Assembly (NCBI GenBank): GCA_016717005.1
Contig: JADJUF010000038.1
Span: forward strand, 62,001 to 126,000
Source: Myxococcales bacterium
GTDB taxonomy: Bacteria > Myxococcota_A > Polyangia > Haliangiales > Haliangiaceae
DNA: 64,000 bases
Direction of reading: 5' to 3'
Shown: piece after piece, positions 14,113 to 23,337 of the stretch
Numbering within the stretch: the first letter of the stretch is position 1
Layout: each line of letters opens with the position of its first letter
The notes under the pieces: model-generated
Database searches by the model: none
The model's input: only the letters and a program-made list of their open reading frames with translations
What the model was told of the DNA's origin: nothing
Translations under genes and position numbers: made by a program

Positions 14113-14610
14113 ATGCGGGCGGGGCGCGGCGCGGTGGCGTGCGTGGGGCTCGTGCTCGCGCTGGTCCTGTGCGGATGTGGACCCTCGGCGGCGCAGATCC
14201 GGACGGCCCACGACGCGCGCTACCAGGCGACGCCGGCCGAGTTGGTCGATGTGGCGGTCGCGACCTTGCGCGCCGAGGGCTACAAGATCGCGGTCGCGGA
14301 TCCGGCGCTCGGGCGCGTCGAGTCGCTGGCTCAGTGGCATCACCCCGAGGGCACGATGGCCCGCAATGTGCGCGGGCGCGCCGAAGACGGCCTCATCAAG
14401 TTTCAGCTCCAGATCCGGGTCGACGACGTGACCGGCCCCGGCGCCGGCGTCGTGATCGAGGCCGTCGCGGTCCGCGCGCGCGGGGAGCTACAGCCGCAGC
14501 CGATCACCGCCACCGACCGATCCCGCCCAGGCTGGTTCGCGGGCCGCATCGACGCGGTCTATCTCGGCATCCACCGGCGCCTGCGCGCGCGCGTCGTCCC
14601 GCCGCGCTGA
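14113..14610 (+). CDS. lipoprotein, second of three tandem paralogues
   Basis: A 165-residue lipoprotein with lipobox LVLCGC and the same CGPSAAQIRTA lead-in as its neighbours. The C-terminal RPGWFAGRIDAVYLGIHRRL corresponds to PGWIAGKVDNVY in the first copy and PGWIVGLVDQIY in the third. It is more diverged in the centre (WHHPEGTMARNV instead of WYEVDGT), which hints at specialisation. Four bases separate it from the upstream copy. No recognised Pfam-type motif. Confidence 0.85.
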   Translation: MRAGRGAVACVGLVLALVLCGCGPSAAQIRTAHDARYQATPAELVDVAVATLRAEGYKIAVADPALGRVESLAQWHHPEGTMARNVRGRAEDGLIKFQLQIRVDDVTGPGAGVVIEAVAVRARGELQPQPITATDRSRPGWFAGRIDAVYLGIHRRLRARVVPPR

Positions 14611-14718
14611 CGCGACGTGGGCACTTCGGCCGCGCCGACCTATACTCGATCAAGTCGCCGGTCGGATCTCGCGGAAATCGACGTCACGACCCGACACGTC
14701 TACCTGGCGGGAGGCTCT

Positions 14719-15254
14719 ATGGACAGCATGAAGCAGTGGTTGCTCGGGTTGGCGCTGGCGCTCGGCGTCGTCGCGGTCGGCGGCTGCGGCCCGTCGGCGG
14801 CGCAGGTCCACGCGGCGCGGACGGCGCAGTACCACGCCCCGGCGTCCGAGGTGTTCGCGGCCGCGGTCGCCGCGCTGCACGACAACCGCCATGGCGTCGG
14901 TCGCGCCGACCCGGTCGCCGGGCAGGCGATGTCGCTGGCCCGGTGGTACGAGGTCGACGGCACGTTCGTCGCCAAGGACGCCGCCGGTCAGCCGCTGCTG
15001 CGCGGCGGCGAGGTGGTCGTGGTGTTCGAGGTCGCGGTGACGCCCGCCGGCGACGCGGTGCAGATCGACGTGGTGCCGCACGTCCAGCAGTTCCGCAGCG
15101 GCTACGCCGCGCTGTTCCCGATCCCGGCGGGCGACCCGACGATGCCGGGCTGGATCGTCGGGCTGGTCGATCAGATCTACCTCAAGGCCAACGCCCGGCT
15201 GCAGCGCACCCTGGCGCCGCCGCAGCAGGCGCCGCCCGGCCCGCCCGGCGCCAG

Positions 15255-15258
<4 letters not shown>
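14719..15258 (+). CDS. lipoprotein, third of three tandem paralogues
   Basis: About 179 residues from the ATG at 14719, supported by GGGAGG five bases upstream and by a signal peptide ending at the lipobox VGGC. An upstream in-frame ATG would add 34 residues unlike a signal sequence. It is closest to the first copy: EVFAAAVAAL, RWYEVDGT and PGWIVGLVDQIYLKA match almost position for position. It ends in a Pro/Gln-rich tail. The gene overlaps the convergent ClpX-like gene by 4 bp at their stops. Confidence 0.85.
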
Positions 15259-16400
<1,142 letters not shown>

Positions 16401-16509
16401 CGATCCCCCGATCGTACCGTGGCGGTGCCCCCGCTGCCAGCGCCGCGTCGGTCAGCGCTGGAGGGCGGGCTCGGGGCGCGGCACCCTCGCGCCGCGATCG
16501 CCGCGCCGG

Positions 16510-17904
16510 TCAGCGCCGGAAGTCGGCGAGCTCGATGGCGAAGCGGCGGCACCAGCGCCGGAGCTGGATCGGGGCCTTGTCCATCACGCGCGAGGCCGCC
16601 ATGACGTTGCCGTTGGTCTCGCGCAGCACCTCGATCAAGCGCTCGCGCAGCGCGCGATCCTCGGGTCGGAGCGCGCCGCCAGTCGTGCGTGGGCCGGCGG
16701 TGCGGATCGCCTCCGCGAGGTGCTCGAGGCGCAGCTCGCCGGTGTCGGCGAGCACGAGCGCGGTCCGGACGGCTTGCTCCAGCTCGCGAATGTTCAGCGG
16801 GTAGCTGTACGCGAAGAGCGCCCGCGCGGCCGTGCGATGGATCCGGACCGTGCTCGGGTCGGCGCCGGCAGGCACCAAGTGCGGCAGCATCGTCGCGATC
16901 AAGGTGCCGAGATCCTCCAGCCGGTCGCGCAGCGGCGGGAGCTCCACCTCGAAGCCGGCGAGGCGGGCGTAGAGATCCTGCCGGAAGCGGCCGTCGCCGA
17001 TCCGGCGTGGGAGATCCTGGTGGGTCGCCGCGACGATGCGTACGTCGACGGCCACCGACTCGTTGCCGCCGATCGGCCGGACCTCGCCCTCCTGCAGGAC
17101 CCGGAGCAGCGCGACCTGCGACTCCTCGGGCAGCTCGGCGATCTCGTCCAGGAACAGCGTCCCGCCGTGGGCCCTCCGGACCAGGCCGTCGCGGTCGCCG
17201 TGCGCACCCGAGAACGCGCCCTTGCGGTGACCGAACAGCTCGCTCTCGATCAGCCCGCGCGGTAGCGCGCCGCAGTTGATCGCCATCAGCTCGCCGCGTC
17301 GCAGCGAGCGATCGTGGATCGCCCGCGCGATGACCTCCTTGCCGGTACCGGTCTCGCCGCGGATCAGGATCGGCACGTTCGATGGCGCGAGCTTGGCGAG
17401 GTCGCGCACCCGCCGTTCGAACTCCGTCGACAAGGACCGGAAGCCCGCCGGGACCTCCGGCTCGCCCGCAAGATCGCGATCGGTCACCGGCTCGGCGGCG
17501 CCGTCCTCACGGAAGATCAGCGTGCAGGCGCCGACCTCGATCGTGTCGGCGTCTGCGAGCGCCGCGGTCTTGATCGGCTGGCCGGCGATCATCGTCCCGT
17601 TCTTCGAGCCGAGGTCGGAGAGCTCCCAACCCCCGGGCGCGCGTCGCAAGGCGGCGTGGTGGCGCGACAGCTCGTGATCGGGGAGCGTCAGGAGCAGCTT
17701 GCGGCGCTCGCGGCTCCAGGTGCGTTGCGCCCCACGTCCGATCTGAACCTCGTCGACGTCCGTCAGGCTCAGGCGCAGCCCCGGGACCTGCGGACGCTCA
17801 CCCTCGAGCGCGACGATCAGCCGAGGCTGGTCGCCCAGCGCGGTCAGGGCGTCGTCGCTGCTGTCGGTCCGGCTGCCGGTGCGCGTCAGCTCGCTACTTG
17901 GCAT
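16510..17904 (-). CDS. FHA-domain sigma-54-dependent transcriptional activator
   Basis: A 464-residue enhancer-binding protein. An FHA domain (IGRG 56-59, SRHH 80-83, GSKNGT 99-104) should bind a phosphothreonine peptide. The central AAA+ domain has Walker A GETGTGKE (183-190), GAFSGA (229-234; the usual sigma-54 contact motif is GAFTGA, a T-to-S change) and Walker B GGTLFLDEIAEL (247-258). A Fis-type HTH closes the protein (about 425-460). It starts at the ATG at 17904, overlapping the adaptor gene by 11 bp, so it is the last gene of the lanthipeptide operon. Likely controller of the sigma-54 promoters near 27.4, 43.7 and 47.3 kb (inference), with input from the kinase at 27.5-30.8 kb. Confidence 0.92.
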   Translation of the reverse strand: MPSSELTRTGSRTDSSDDALTALGDQPRLIVALEGERPQVPGLRLSLTDVDEVQIGRGAQRTWSRERRKLLLTLPDHELSRHHAALRRAPGGWELSDLGSKNGTMIAGQPIKTAALADADTIEVGACTLIFREDGAAEPVTDRDLAGEPEVPAGFRSLSTEFERRVRDLAKLAPSNVPILIRGETGTGKEVIARAIHDRSLRRGELMAINCGALPRGLIESELFGHRKGAFSGAHGDRDGLVRRAHGGTLFLDEIAELPEESQVALLRVLQEGEVRPIGGNESVAVDVRIVAATHQDLPRRIGDGRFRQDLYARLAGFEVELPPLRDRLEDLGTLIATMLPHLVPAGADPSTVRIHRTAARALFAYSYPLNIRELEQAVRTALVLADTGELRLEHLAEAIRTAGPRTTGGALRPEDRALRERLIEVLRETNGNVMAASRVMDKAPIQLRRWCRRFAIELADFRR

Positions 17905-18787
17905 CGCCGAGCCCTTCGTCGCCCAGGCGGACGCTCGCCGGCACGCCCGGCGGGACGTCGGGCAGGTCGGCGGCGAACTCGGCGTCGACGTAGACCAGCT
18001 GCGAGGCCTGATCGGCCTCGGGCGAGACGGTCGCGACCCGCGCGGGCATCGGCGCGCGATCGGCGAGGTCGGCGACAACCCGCGTCCCTGGCGCGACGCG
18101 GGTGACCTCGGCCATCGGGATCGCGAAGCGCAGCCGCGCTCGTCCTCCGCCGACCAGGCGGACGACCGGCACCTGGGGTCCCACCGCCGCGCCCACGTCG
18201 GCGTAGCGCAGCCCGATCGTCCCGGCGAACGGCGCCCGGATCGCGGTGTCGCCCAACCGGTTGATCGCGCGCTCGAGCCGCGCCTTGGTCTCGGCGTGGG
18301 CGGCGCGCGCCTGGGCGGCCGCCGCTTCGTCGGCGCGGACCTCCAGGCGCGCGTCCTCGACGACCGACGCGGGCTCGGTCCCGGCGGCGAAGCCGGCCTG
18401 GTTGATGCGCAGGCGGTACTGCGCCCGCTCGACCTCGACCGCGGCCCGCCGCGCCGCCGCGCCGGCCTCGCGCACCTGCGCGCGCACCGCGTCGAGCTCC
18501 TCGCGCAGCAGCCGCTCGTCGAGCCGAGCCAGCTCGGCCCCAGCTTCGACGCGATCACCCGGGCGAACGGCGATCGCGGCGACGACGCCGTCGAAGGTCG
18601 GGGCGACGTCGACCGCCTCGGCCGGCGCGGTGACTCCAATCCAGCCGTGGTCCTGCGCCGCGACCGGGCGCGCTGCCGCGGCCTCCACCAGTGCAGGCTC
18701 GTCCGTCGACCCGGGCGCGTGGACATCGTCGCCCGCGCACGCGGCCAGCGTGAGCAGCACCGCCGCGGTCGCGCGGCGCGCGCTCAC
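17894..18787 (-). CDS. membrane-fusion/periplasmic adaptor lipoprotein
   Basis: A 297-residue HlyD/RND-type adaptor. It has a lipobox-like LTLAAC, a biotinyl-lipoyl half (FDGVVAAIAVRPGDRVEAG), a coiled-coil hairpin rich in Ala/Arg/Glu (about 95-175), the second lipoyl half (IRAPFAGTIGLRYADVG) and a beta-barrel. It would bridge the inner-membrane exporter to an outer-membrane channel that is not encoded here. Overlaps the ABC exporter gene by 4 bp, so it is part of the lanthipeptide export set. A second, different adaptor (GAF-HlyD) is in the same operon. Confidence 0.88.
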   Translation of the reverse strand: MSARRATAAVLLTLAACAGDDVHAPGSTDEPALVEAAAARPVAAQDHGWIGVTAPAEAVDVAPTFDGVVAAIAVRPGDRVEAGAELARLDERLLREELDAVRAQVREAGAAARRAAVEVERAQYRLRINQAGFAAGTEPASVVEDARLEVRADEAAAAQARAAHAETKARLERAINRLGDTAIRAPFAGTIGLRYADVGAAVGPQVPVVRLVGGGRARLRFAIPMAEVTRVAPGTRVVADLADRAPMPARVATVSPEADQASQLVYVDAEFAADLPDVPPGVPASVRLGDEGLGDAK

Positions 18788-20241
18788 GAGAGATCCTCGC
18801 GCGCCAGGCGGGCCTGGTGGTTCACCAGCTCAGCATACGCGGCCCCGCGGGCCAGCAGCTCGCCGTGCGTGCCGGTCTCGACGATCGCGCCCTCGTCCAT
18901 GACCACGATCAGATCGGCGGCGGCGATCGTGCTGAGCCGGTGCGCGATCACGATCCGCGTGCACGCCAGGTCCGCGAGCCCGAGCATCACCGCGCGCTCG
19001 GTGATCGCGTCGAGCGAGCTGGTGGCCTCGTCGAGCAAGAGCACCGCCGGATGACCTACCAGCGCCCGGGCCAGGGCGAGGCGCTGGCGCTGCCCTCCGG
19101 ACAGCGTCGCGCCGCCATCGGCCATCGGGGTCTCGTAGCCCATCGCCAGCTGACGGATGTCGGCGTCGATGCCGGCCCGCCGGGCCGCCGCGACGATGCG
19201 GTCCTGGCTGACCCCGGGCGCACCCAGCGCGATGTTGTCGCGCACCGATCCGGCGAAGATGTGCGGCGTCTGGGGGACGACCCCGATCTGCTGGCGCAGG
19301 CTCCGGAGGTCGACCGACGCCACGTCGTGATCGTCGAACAGCACCCGGCCCTCGGTCGGGCGGTACAAGCCCAGGAGGAGGCGCGCCATCGTCGACTTGC
19401 CCGACCCTGACCGACCGACGATCGCGACCATCGAGCCCGCGGCGACCTCGAGCTCGACCTGCTTCACGACCAGCGGGCTCGACGGCGCGTATCGAAACGA
19501 CACGCCGTGGACGGCGATCGCGCCGGTCAACCGCGCCAGCGGCGCGCCGGCGCCCGGTTGTTCCACGTCGGTCGCCAGCACGTCGTCGAGGCGCGCGACG
19601 TAGCCGCTCAGGCTGGTCACCGCCAAGGCCGCCTCGACCAGCGCGTCGAGCGGCGTCCAGAAGCCGATCGCGAGGCCGTTGACCGCGAGCATCGTGCCGA
19701 GCGACAGCTGGCCGTCGAGGACCATCGTGACCCCGACCAGCAGGAGCACGAGCGGCCCGCCGGTGGTGAGGGCGGCCCGGACCGCGCCCAGGAGCGCGTC
19801 GAGCCGTCCTCGGACCACCGCGACGTTCAGCTCGGCGGCGTACAGGTCGGCCCAGCGGGCGACCGCGCGCCGCTCGGCCCCGGCCACCTTCAGGCTCTCG
19901 ACGCCGGCGAGGAGCTGCGCGAGGTACGACTGGGCCCGCGCCTGGGACTCGAGGTCGGCGGCCATCAGCTCCCGGATGCGCCTGCGACTCACCGCGTAGA
20001 CCAGCACCTGCACGGCGCCCAGTCCGACCGCGATCGCCGCGAGCCCTGGCGCGAGCGCGAACGCCAGCACGAGATAGACGAGGACGAGCGGGCCATCGAG
20101 GAGCGCCGCCAGCAGCGCCGTCGTCAGCCGCTCGCGGATCGCGGTGTTGCCGGCGACGCGCAGCATCAGATCGCCCGCGGACCGGCGCTGGAAGAAGTCG
20201 TAGGGCAGCGCCAGGAGGTGATCGAGGAAGCCCACGCTCAT
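18784..20241 (-). CDS. lanT: C39-peptidase ABC exporter, transmembrane/ATPase part (downstream of frameshift)
   Basis: 485 codons from ATG 20241, covering most of the exporter's transmembrane domain and its ATPase (Walker A GRSGSGKS, signature LSGGQRQR, Walker B VLLLDEATSSLD, H-loop IVIAHRLST). The same frame extends upstream of this ATG as LRTRLDGRM, a conserved stretch of peptidase-containing ABC transporters. The ATG is therefore probably not the real start; this is the second half of a protein begun at 20936 and separated by one missing base near 20260. Joined, the protein would be about 717 residues, the normal family length. The two frames also overlap as ATGA, so coupled two-chain translation is a less likely alternative. 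Confidence 0.88.
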   Translation of the reverse strand: MSVGFLDHLLALPYDFFQRRSAGDLMLRVAGNTAIRERLTTALLAALLDGPLVLVYLVLAFALAPGLAAIAVGLGAVQVLVYAVSRRRIRELMAADLESQARAQSYLAQLLAGVESLKVAGAERRAVARWADLYAAELNVAVVRGRLDALLGAVRAALTTGGPLVLLLVGVTMVLDGQLSLGTMLAVNGLAIGFWTPLDALVEAALAVTSLSGYVARLDDVLATDVEQPGAGAPLARLTGAIAVHGVSFRYAPSSPLVVKQVELEVAAGSMVAIVGRSGSGKSTMARLLLGLYRPTEGRVLFDDHDVASVDLRSLRQQIGVVPQTPHIFAGSVRDNIALGAPGVSQDRIVAAARRAGIDADIRQLAMGYETPMADGGATLSGGQRQRLALARALVGHPAVLLLDEATSSLDAITERAVMLGLADLACTRIVIAHRLSTIAAADLIVVMDEGAIVETGTHGELLARGAAYAELVNHQARLAREDLS

Positions 20242-20936
20242 CCGCCCGTCGAGGCGGGTCCGCAGCCCAGCAGCCCGTGGGCGCGTACCAGCCCGGCCAG
20301 GAACTGGAGGACCACCACCAACGTCACCCCGACCGCGATCGCCGGCAGCATCGCGCGATCACCGCGCGGCACCACGCGGTCGACCACCAAGCCGATCACC
20401 AGCGGCAGCGCGAGCGCGAGCAGCCGCAGCATCACCGACATCGACAGCGCGCGACCCACCAGCGGTCGCTGCGCCAGCACCATCCGGGCGTAGCGTGCCA
20501 GCGGCCGCGTGCGATCCGCGCTCGCCACCAGCGGCATCGCCGGCTCGAACACCAGCGCGACCCCGGTGAACGACCGGCGGACCCGTGCGAGCGGGACCTC
20601 ACGCCGTCCGTAGGCGGGGTCGACGATCACCACGCCGCGTCGGGTCACGCGCTCGAATACGACGAAGTGATTGAACTCCCAGTGCAGGATCGCGGCCGGG
20701 GGCAGCTCGCCGAGATCGTCGGCCTCGAGGCGCACGCCTCGCCCGCGGAGCCCGAGCGCCTCACCGCCCCGCACGAGCGCGAGCGCGTCGATCCCACCCG
20801 GGCCCGCGCCGATGGCCTGGCGGACCTCGTCGAGCCGTCGGCGCGCGCCCAGGTGCGCCATGACCATGGCCAGGCACGCCGCCCCGCAGTCGGCCATCTC
20901 GACCTGCGCGACGAACGGGATCGCGGGGCTCGCCAT
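20238..20936 (-). CDS. lanT: C39-peptidase ABC exporter, peptidase and first membrane segments (upstream of frameshift)
   Basis: A 232-residue N-terminal part of a bacteriocin-type exporter that removes a leader after a double-Gly-type site while transporting the peptide. The C39 catalytic set is complete: Cys17 in QVEMADCGAACLAMV, His90 in EFNHFVVF, Asp106 in VIVDPAYG. Two or three membrane segments follow (about 160-225), then the frame ends in unrelated GPASTGG after RAHGLL. The natural continuation is in the next frame (18784-20241). Starts at ATG 20936, overlapping the stop of the GAF-HlyD gene (TGATG). An intact triad argues that the peptidase was recently functional. Confidence 0.88.
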   Translation of the reverse strand: MASPAIPFVAQVEMADCGAACLAMVMAHLGARRRLDEVRQAIGAGPGGIDALALVRGGEALGLRGRGVRLEADDLGELPPAAILHWEFNHFVVFERVTRRGVVIVDPAYGRREVPLARVRRSFTGVALVFEPAMPLVASADRTRPLARYARMVLAQRPLVGRALSMSVMLRLLALALPLVIGLVVDRVVPRGDRAMLPAIAVGVTLVVVLQFLAGLVRAHGLLGCGPASTGG

Positions 20937-22717
20937 CACCGCCCTCCCAAACCCGGCACCAGCGCGTGGACGATTCGCTCCGAGCCAACCTGGATCTCGG
21001 CCATCGCGCTCATGCCGTCGACGTAGCGATAGTCGTGGCCATCTGATCGGAAGCCGCTCGGGAGCCGCGCCTTCACGACCACGACCGGACCGGCGAGCTG
21101 CGCCGCCGCGCCGACGCTGCCGAGGTAGCGCCGCGCCTCCTCGGGGCCGATCGCCTCGGCCGCGATCGAGTCGACGATCACGTCCTGGTAGGTGTGGTGG
21201 AAGCCAGTCAGCTCGAGCCGCAGCCGCTGCCCCCGCGTCAGGCGCGGGCGGTCGCCGCTGGGGATCAGCGCGATGACCTCGACCGGGCTGGCCGGATCGA
21301 CGACCGACGCGACGACGTCTCCGGGCTCGATGCGCTGGCCCGGGCGCACCCGGATGTCGCCGATGATCCCGGGCCGGGGCGCCCGCAGCACCCGCTCGTC
21401 GAGCTGAGCGCGGGCCCGTTCGATCTCCGTGCGCGCGGCGGTGACGGCGGCGCCGACCGCCGCTGTGGACGGTGACAGCATGCGCTCGCGCAGGCGCGCC
21501 TCGAACTCCGCCTGCAGGCGCGTGACCTCGGCCGCCTGGGGAGCGTCGTCGAGGACCACGAGCACATCGCCCGCGGCGATCGCGGCGCCGGGTGTGCCGC
21601 GCGCCGTGATCACGTTGCCCGCGACCCGGGCCGTCACCTCGGTCCGCGCGGTCTGGCGCACCACCGCGGGCCCGCGCGCGAACGTGTGCACTCGTCCGAC
21701 GATCATGTAACTCAAGGCGATGAGCATCGTGGCCACGAGCCCGACGTGGACCCAGCGGAGCCAGCCGGGGCTGCCGAGCACCAGCTCGCCCCACGCGTCT
21801 CCGCGCTGGGCCTCGCCCGCCTCGCGCCGGAACAACACGTCGGCGTCGCCCTCGGCCACCAGATCTTGCGCGTCCGCGTGCTCGGCGATCTGCGGCAGCA
21901 GCGGCGCCACCAGCTCGGCTAGCGCGCACGCGCTCGCGACCTCGGCGTCGCCGAACGGTGGCTGCGACGGTCGCCGATGCGCCAGCCAGACCGCCTCGAC
22001 CGCGCCCGCGGCGCCCAGCAGCGGCACGACCAGCACCCGCGCGTCGCCATCGACGCGATCGCGCGCGCGGTCCCAGCGCGGATCGCGGCCGGCCGAGGCC
22101 ACCGCGACGATCGCTCCGGTGCGCGCGACCCATCCGACCAGGCCGCGATCAGCCGGGGCCCCCTCGTCGGTGGCCACCGCCGACCACAGCTCGCCGGCGC
22201 TCGCGTCGTAGAACCAGCACCGGGCGCCGTCCGCGTCGATCAAGTCACTCAGCACGTCCGCCGAGACGGCCTCCGCGGTCGCCAGATCGGGCGCCGCGCC
22301 GACGCGCCGCGAGGCGGAAAACGCCCGGCCGCGTCGGCGCGCCTCATCCAGGTCCAGCGGCCGTCGCTCGGTCCGGTGCCCGACCGGACGTCCCGAGGCC
22401 AGGCTCATCACCAGCACGGCGAGGTCTTCGTCGTCCGGATCGGGCCCCTGGACGAACGCGAGCGCTGGCGATCCCGCCGGCCGCTGCGCCGTCAACGCCA
22501 GGACCGGACACGGCGTGCAGGCCGCACCGACCGCGGCCAGCGTCGTGGCGCTGGCCGCGCACCCGCCCGCCGCCACGACGAGCGTGACCCCGTCGAGCCC
22601 CGCCGCGATCTCTGCGGGCCGGCTCACGCTCACGACCTCGGCGTCAGGCCCCAGGACGTGACGCAGCCGAGCGCCATCGCCGAGGCGATCGCTCACGACC
22701 AGGATCCTGGTGCTCAC
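20936..22717 (-). CDS. GAF-domain/HlyD membrane-fusion hybrid protein
   Basis: 593 residues from GTG 22717, overlapping the lanB stop as GTGA. The N-terminal 110 residues (ILVVSDRLGDG) look like a degenerate receiver-type fold. About 140-280 resemble a GAF domain (GARCWFYDASAGELWSAVA, GLVGWVARTGAIVAV). A single transmembrane helix lies at about 322-341. The periplasmic part is a HlyD adaptor with split lipoyl motif (RVAGNVITARGTPGAAIAAG and GIIGDIRVRPGQRIEPG) and beta-barrel. A cytoplasmic ligand-sensing module on an export adaptor is unusual and could gate export. It partners the C39 ABC exporter that follows. Confidence 0.85.
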   Translation of the reverse strand: MSTRILVVSDRLGDGARLRHVLGPDAEVVSVSRPAEIAAGLDGVTLVVAAGGCAASATTLAAVGAACTPCPVLALTAQRPAGSPALAFVQGPDPDDEDLAVLVMSLASGRPVGHRTERRPLDLDEARRRGRAFSASRRVGAAPDLATAEAVSADVLSDLIDADGARCWFYDASAGELWSAVATDEGAPADRGLVGWVARTGAIVAVASAGRDPRWDRARDRVDGDARVLVVPLLGAAGAVEAVWLAHRRPSQPPFGDAEVASACALAELVAPLLPQIAEHADAQDLVAEGDADVLFRREAGEAQRGDAWGELVLGSPGWLRWVHVGLVATMLIALSYMIVGRVHTFARGPAVVRQTARTEVTARVAGNVITARGTPGAAIAAGDVLVVLDDAPQAAEVTRLQAEFEARLRERMLSPSTAAVGAAVTAARTEIERARAQLDERVLRAPRPGIIGDIRVRPGQRIEPGDVVASVVDPASPVEVIALIPSGDRPRLTRGQRLRLELTGFHHTYQDVIVDSIAAEAIGPEEARRYLGSVGAAAQLAGPVVVVKARLPSGFRSDGHDYRYVDGMSAMAEIQVGSERIVHALVPGLGGR

Positions 22718-23337
22718 GCCGACCTCGCGATCATCGTCGGTGCGCCCGCGCCCCGGGCGCGCGCCCGCGCGTGATGGCGACGGACCAGATCGTACAGGAC
22801 CAGCTCCTGCGCGCGCTGCGACGCGTGCAGCAGCCGGTTCGCGCTCATGTGCGCGAGGCTCCACGCGGCCGGCCCGAGCAGCGCGGCGCGACAGTCGCGG
22901 TCGAACCCGCGGGCCAGCGACGCCAGCGCGGCGTCCCGGGTCGCCAGCGCCGCGAGGCCCGGCGCGAGCGCGTGCGTCGGATCGACCTCGTCCCGCGCGA
23001 GCAGCTCGCCGAGCTCGCCGCCGAGGTCGCGCCAGCGCGCGCCGATGGCCTTCAGCAGCGGCGTGCCCGCGCGGTGCTCGGTGACCAGCGCGTCGCGCCC
23101 GCGCGTGAACACCTCCGCGCGCCCGGGCGCGTCGAGCCCCAGCGCCGCGAGCAGCCGGTCGACGCTCCGCAGCGCCAGCCGCCAGCGCGCCTCGTGGCCC
23201 TCGTCGCCCTCGAGCGTCTCGATGATCTGCAGCGCCGCCTCGGAGTCGCGCCAGAACACGTCCTCGCAAGCGTCGATCGCGGCCGCCCCGCCGTAGCGCT
23301 CGACCTCGCGCTCGTAGGTGTCGAGCTGGATGCGCAA
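22714..23337 (-). CDS. lanB: class I lanthipeptide dehydratase LanB, C-terminal part (downstream of frameshift)
   Basis: About 207 codons carrying the end of the elimination (SpaB C-terminal) domain. It opens with the family hallmark RIQLDTYEREVERYGG and ends with ANRLLHASQRAQELVLYDLV. The N-terminal 860 residues are in another frame (23338-25919). A single missing base at TTTGCGC (about 23334-23340) separates them; restoring it would give LWRIQLDTYE, as the family expects. The stop overlaps the GTG of the GAF-HlyD gene. This domain eliminates glutamate from glutamylated Ser/Thr to make dehydroamino acids. Confidence 0.85.
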   Translation of the reverse strand: MRIQLDTYEREVERYGGAAAIDACEDVFWRDSEAALQIIETLEGDEGHEARWRLALRSVDRLLAALGLDAPGRAEVFTRGRDALVTEHRAGTPLLKAIGARWRDLGGELGELLARDEVDPTHALAPGLAALATRDAALASLARGFDRDCRAALLGPAAWSLAHMSANRLLHASQRAQELVLYDLVRRHHARARARGAGAPTMIARSA

